DNA from: Purshia tridentata
Taxonomy: Eukaryota > Streptophyta > Magnoliopsida > Rosales > Rosaceae
Assembly: GCA_003254885.1 (NCBI GenBank)
Contig: QANT01009296.1
Coordinates: 1 to 64,000 of the forward strand
Direction of reading: 5' to 3'
Length of the DNA: 64,000 bases
The notes below the pieces were generated by a model that saw only the letters and a program-made list of their open reading frames with translations, was not told where the DNA came from and did not search any database. The translations under genes were made by a program, and so were the position numbers. Position 1 is the first letter of the stretch; each line of letters opens with the position of its first letter. Positions 59,901-64,000 of this stretch are shown piece after piece.

Positions 59901-61891
59901 CTTATCAAATTTTTGTTTTCTAATCACACACTCCAAGAATATGTATCAAATGAGCTGATCAGGTCTTTGACAGGTAATTGACAATTGCTGCACTCTTTGG
60001 TTTCAAATGCAGATTTGTTCTCTATAAACTAAAGGACTAAAACAGTTGATTTGTGAAAATTAATATGTACCTGAGTCGTATTAGGCCTTGGTTAATTAGT
60101 AAAGAAATGACTAGTTACTAGGTAGTCTTATTGAGAATTTTACTTATTCTTCCATCATTCTTAAGCTTCCTGAATTTTCAAAATTGATTTCTTTTGTTGT
60201 TTTCTTGCAATGTACATGTGGGATTCAATGAGTTCTGTCAAGTCTTGGAAGTTTGTTACTCTTCTATTCCAAAATTTCCTGAGAAGAAAGAACATATTTC
60301 AGTGGAACCTTTGATATTTATATAAAGAATTTGTAATTGCAATGTCTCTAAAAATCTTTAGAAAATAATTGTGAGGAAGATTGTGTCAAAACAGTGTGTT
60401 GGTTGGACATGTACACAATGCAAACCTAAGGAAGTCCATCTTTATATTTGTTCTTTAAAGGTTGCAAAGAGGCTAGTGTGTGCGAGTGTGTTGATGTACT
60501 CTCTCTCTCTCTTACTTTCTTTTCCGTTGATATATTGGATCCAATGATTGCTTTGTTTTGCAGCCGCATTAGAAAGAGAGTTGTGGTCCACTGCAACTAT
60601 TAATGAAGAGGTCTTGAGAGCCTTGCATATGATATTCATCAACTTCCCTAAGCTCCATATTTCTGAAGCATCTACTCTCTGCATTCCCAATCTGATTGGA
60701 GCTCTTAAATCTGGCAGTGAGGCGGCTCAGGAAATTGTCTTGGACACTCTTTGCTTGTTGAGACATTCTTGGTCAACCATGCAAATAGATATTGCAAAGT
60801 CTCAGGCTGTGATTGCCGCTGAAGCCATTCCCATTCTACAAATGCTCATGAAAACCTGCCCACCAAGTTTCCATGAGAGAGCAGACAGCCTATTGCATTG
60901 TTTACCAGGTTGTTTGACTGTGACAATTAAGCGTGGGAATAACCTTAAACAGGCCATGGGAGGCACAAATGCTTTTTGTCGATTGACAATAGGGAACGGT
61001 CCTCCTCGACAAACCAAGGTAATAGTTCCATAGACTAGTTATGTACAAAAATAAATTGTCTATATTTCAAGAAAAATGTGAGCATTGTGGATTTAATTAC
61101 AAATTTATTCCTTACATTGCCTTTGGATATGTCAACATATATTGTTGGAGAAACTTTTTTAATCACTGTTTCAGAGGCTTCTTTAATGAAGAAGTTTCAT
61201 ATTGTACATTTATTATTTTCTTTCTTCCTGCTTACAGCTTTATGTTATACTAAAATGTTATTTTCTCATTAGGTAGTGAGCCACAGCACCTCTCCAGAAT
61301 GGAAAGAAGGGTTTACATGGGCATTTGATGTGCCTCCAAAGGGACAAAAGCTCCACATCATTTGCAAAAGCAAAAATACCTTTGGAAAGGTAATTATTTA
61401 TCCATTTATAGATTTCCAAATCTTTGCTAGTAGGATGAGCTAATCGTTCAATTATTGTGATCATGGATTTCTTTGTTCTGCTTATCATCATACAATGTGT
61501 ATTCTCTCCATTTCACTGAAAAAAAAAATATATGAAGAGTTGATTCCTGTAAAGCTTTTGACGCTTGACCTGTCGCTGTAAAAGGGTGGTCCTTGAATAT
61601 AGATCGTGCCAAACAATAGAGAAGGGGGATAACTGTAAGCCTGACACATATATGAGGAGTGGTACCCCCTCAGTTTTGCTTTCCATTTTGTGATTTTGAT
61701 AAGTGGGTTTTTCTGTTTTCTTTTTTCAGACAACTCTGGGAAGAGTGACTATCCAAATTGACAAAGTTGTGACTGAAGGAGTATACAGTGGATTATTCAG
61801 CCTAAATCATGACAGCAACAAAGATGGATCTTCCCGTACACTTGAAATTGAGATTATCTGGTCCAACAGAATGTCCAATGATGAAACATGA
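53940..61891 (+). CDS. CSI3: CELLULOSE SYNTHASE INTERACTIVE 3 (ARM repeats plus C2 domain)
   Basis: Large scaffold that links cellulose synthase complexes with cortical microtubules at the plasma membrane. Six exons (53940-54001, 54263-57329, 57429-59973, 60564-61018, 61273-61389, 61730-61891) join in phase to 2135 aa, against about 2136 recalled for Arabidopsis CSI3. The start [16 protein letters not shown] matches the CSI3 rather than the CSI1 N-terminus. Most of the length is armadillo repeats (for example [40 protein letters not shown]). A C-terminal C2 domain runs from about residue 2003 ([20 protein letters not shown]) through [20 protein letters not shown] to [20 protein letters not shown]. 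Intron 2 is only 99 bp and contains a copy of the exon-end/donor sequence. The promoter carries a 237-bp tandem duplication. Confidence 0.95.
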
Positions 61892-64000
61892 ACAAGTACA
61901 AAGTTCAGATGCAGCAATCTCCTCATAAAGCTGATGCCAAGTAATTATCCCAATGGAGAGGAGGTTGGTTTGCTTGTAATTAATTTTATGTTTTGAAGGT
62001 CCAGTTTTGTAGTCTGAAATATTAAGCTGCTTAAGGTAAGTGTAAATTATATTTTAACTTTTCGGGGATGATAGAGTGGAAAGGTGCTCCCACGGTATAA
62101 GGGAATTTAAAAGCTGGTTAGAAGTTTGTACAGGTCAGTCTGTAGGTGCTAGCAATTTAAAGATACTAAAAGGATTGGCATTTGAATTTCTTGAAAAGTT
62201 GGAATAGCTTTTTATAGCTTTTTGCACCAAGTGCTGCCTTCCAGATGCCGATATTGGCTGTACATGTACTGGTATTGTGTTACCTGGCCACATATTTATT
62301 TATATAGCCACCACATAATTTAGTCTGCTAAAGCTTTTCTAACTATTTAAATGTTATAATAAAATTCTTTATTGTTTTCTTTAAGTAGAGCTTGTTTTGA
62401 TAACCAAATTAGATGACAGTGTTCATTTATTCAAATTGGAGTCTACTTTGTATCTTAATTTTTTTAAACAAGATATTGATATATTTACTAACATTATTTG
62501 ATGAATAAATTTCGTCTACTTAGCATTATTCTTAGCCATTAGGCATGGTGAACATGATTTGATTGATGCTCATTTTATGAGTTGATTCAACCAGCTCCAT
62601 AAGCACATTTATCAAAGGGGACTCTGAAAAATGAGTTTCTGCAGTCTTTTATCAAATATATTTAGGGGAAAGGAAAAGGAACGGACGATGGCACAAAATT
62701 TTATTGGTCAATCATTAGCTATAATTACAATAAATTACATTCTACAAGTATGCAGTGAAATCTCATTCATCCCTGCTGTAGCCTGAATTGAACTTGGGAT
62801 CTTAAAACTGCTATGTGCCAATTTGCAATTAATATATTATTGTCTATGCAACAAGCACACTATTCCTTTGGTCTTCTATTTGATTAAATGATAAAAAAGA
62901 AATGATGGGTTGATATATGCTCCCATATCATGCATAAAACTGTCATCAATCAAATATGATGCAATATGTTATTAGGGTGAGCTTAAATGACTGAACAAAA
63001 GATGAAGCAAAATAAATGTATCAATGCTGTAGAGGGAGATGCAACTAAACTGAAAACCACTACCAGATACAAGGGAGGGGTTAAATGATAGACTTTTAAC
63101 ACTCTACAGAACTAACACCTTAACATTCTTAGACTTTTCGAAACTTGCAGATGACACAAGCAGGAGGCCTTATAGCCCAATACTTCCCAATCATTTCTTA
63201 GGGTTTCCAAAACCAACATTGGGAAAAAGAACATGTTGGCATCCTCTCTACTTGTGCATTAATGGAGTAATGAAACAAAACATTTGCCTCATAAGTAAAT
63301 TGGCAACAGAAATCAAAGCCCACGCATCAGAAAAGCATAACTACTTCGCAGCAGAAACAAGTGCAGCTCGAGCTCGCGTAAAAGAAGCTATGATTGATCC
63401 AAGTTGCAACTTATCATTGCACCCAAAGGTCAACCTGTACCTGAAAATATAGACTTGGACTGATTAATGCAACTGAATCTCAATCTCATGGTCAATTGGC
63501 ATGTTCAACAAACTCCTAAAACAAAATCGAAACTTCGAAAGTATATGAATTAAATAGAGGAAAACAATGATATTGATATGCCAAGCATACTTTTTTTTGG
63601 GTTTTGATATGGCAAGCATATTTTACGAGCAGTGCTTTTAGCCACTCATATAGTATTCTTTCTTTTTATCAGTAAGATTGGAATTTAAAACCTATCCTGA
63701 CCCCACCCCACACCTTTAACAACGGATTCAAACCCTCAAGGTAGCATTAATTTCTGCCAATCCATTATTTCCTTCTCCAGTCTCCACCAGTTCAGTAACG
63801 AAGATTATTGCTTCTCCAGTGAAATGGCCTTACACCTAATGCAGCTAACATTATATTTGCAAAAATGTTGGCGCCTAAGTTGAGCTGTACCTTTCTGAAG
63901 CAAATATCAACATCTCTATGCTTATTTTATTATGTTGTGCACATGTACACCCATTACCACATTGCAATAAACTTAATCACCTATTTGTGAAGTCCAGAAG
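61892..64000. other. Downstream region of CSI3
   Basis: AT-rich, containing the CSI3 3' region and then about 1.9 kb with no supported gene. A 77-codon frame at 63219-63452 shows no domain. The right edge could reach the 3' end of a neighbour, but nothing recognisable is seen. Confidence 0.5.

Noticed and set aside
63219-63452. 77-codon plus-strand frame near the right edge
   Set aside because: No domain, no splice partners and ordinary intergenic composition.
1-64000. Search by eye for tRNA, rRNA, CRISPR or an unusual gene cluster
   Set aside because: Nothing met even a weak standard; the gene content is ordinary plant nuclear.

Overview
The window is nuclear DNA of a flowering plant, almost certainly a core eudicot and probably a rosid. 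The genes have many GT-AG introns, the intergenic DNA is very AT-rich, and every recognisable protein is of land-plant type. Family is not claimed: the SWI3C remnants recall Rosaceae sequences from memory, but no search was run. No viral, bacterial or CRISPR-like system is present.

Layout: (1) 0.8-10.6 kb, two tandem NRAMP metal transporter genes on the + strand. The first is intact (13 exons, 540 aa). The second keeps the same 13-exon structure but carries a stop and a 1-base deletion in exon 7 and has changed both metal-site motifs. (2) 11.6-18.8 kb, SWI3C on the - strand (9 exons, 807 aa). (3) 18.8-21.7 kb, an AT-rich spacer with recent and old local duplications. (4) 21.7-24.2 kb, an intronless RAD16-type SNF2/RING helicase on the - strand, head to head across 315 bp with (5) OGG1, the 8-oxoguanine glycosylase, on the + strand (24.5-26.0 kb). 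(6) 26.7-33.4 kb, a 19-exon GH35 beta-galactosidase of BGAL16 type on the - strand. (7) 36.0-38.0 kb, proteasome subunit beta-3 (PBC). (8) 39.4-40.1 kb, an acidic RING-H2 protein. (9) 44.7-46.0 kb, an ATAF-clade NAC factor. (10) 53.9-61.9 kb, CSI3, a 2135-residue ARM-repeat/C2 protein. The long spacers (40-44.6 kb and 46-52 kb) hold fold-back elements, minisatellite-like repeats and local duplications but no convincing gene.

The gene order is informative. From memory, SWI3C-OGG1-PBC1 are neighbours in Arabidopsis (At1g21700-At1g21720), and BGAL16-PBC2-NAC032-CSI3 are neighbours in the paralogous segment (At1g77410-At1g77460). This window carries both sets interleaved on one chromosome, as expected of an unfractionated ancestral order. 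The genes do not form one pathway. The RAD16-like/OGG1 pair shares a short divergent promoter and both products act in DNA repair; the other genes are housekeeping (proteasome, chromatin, cell wall) or stress-related (NAC, NRAMP).

Three isolated N bases each sit between near-identical flanking copies, which points to assembly joins rather than biology. One of them duplicates the start of PBC exon 2. The observations most worth following are the decayed NRAMP copy with altered metal-site residues, the divergent repair-gene promoter, the interleaved synteny, and the duplicated CSI3 promoter.
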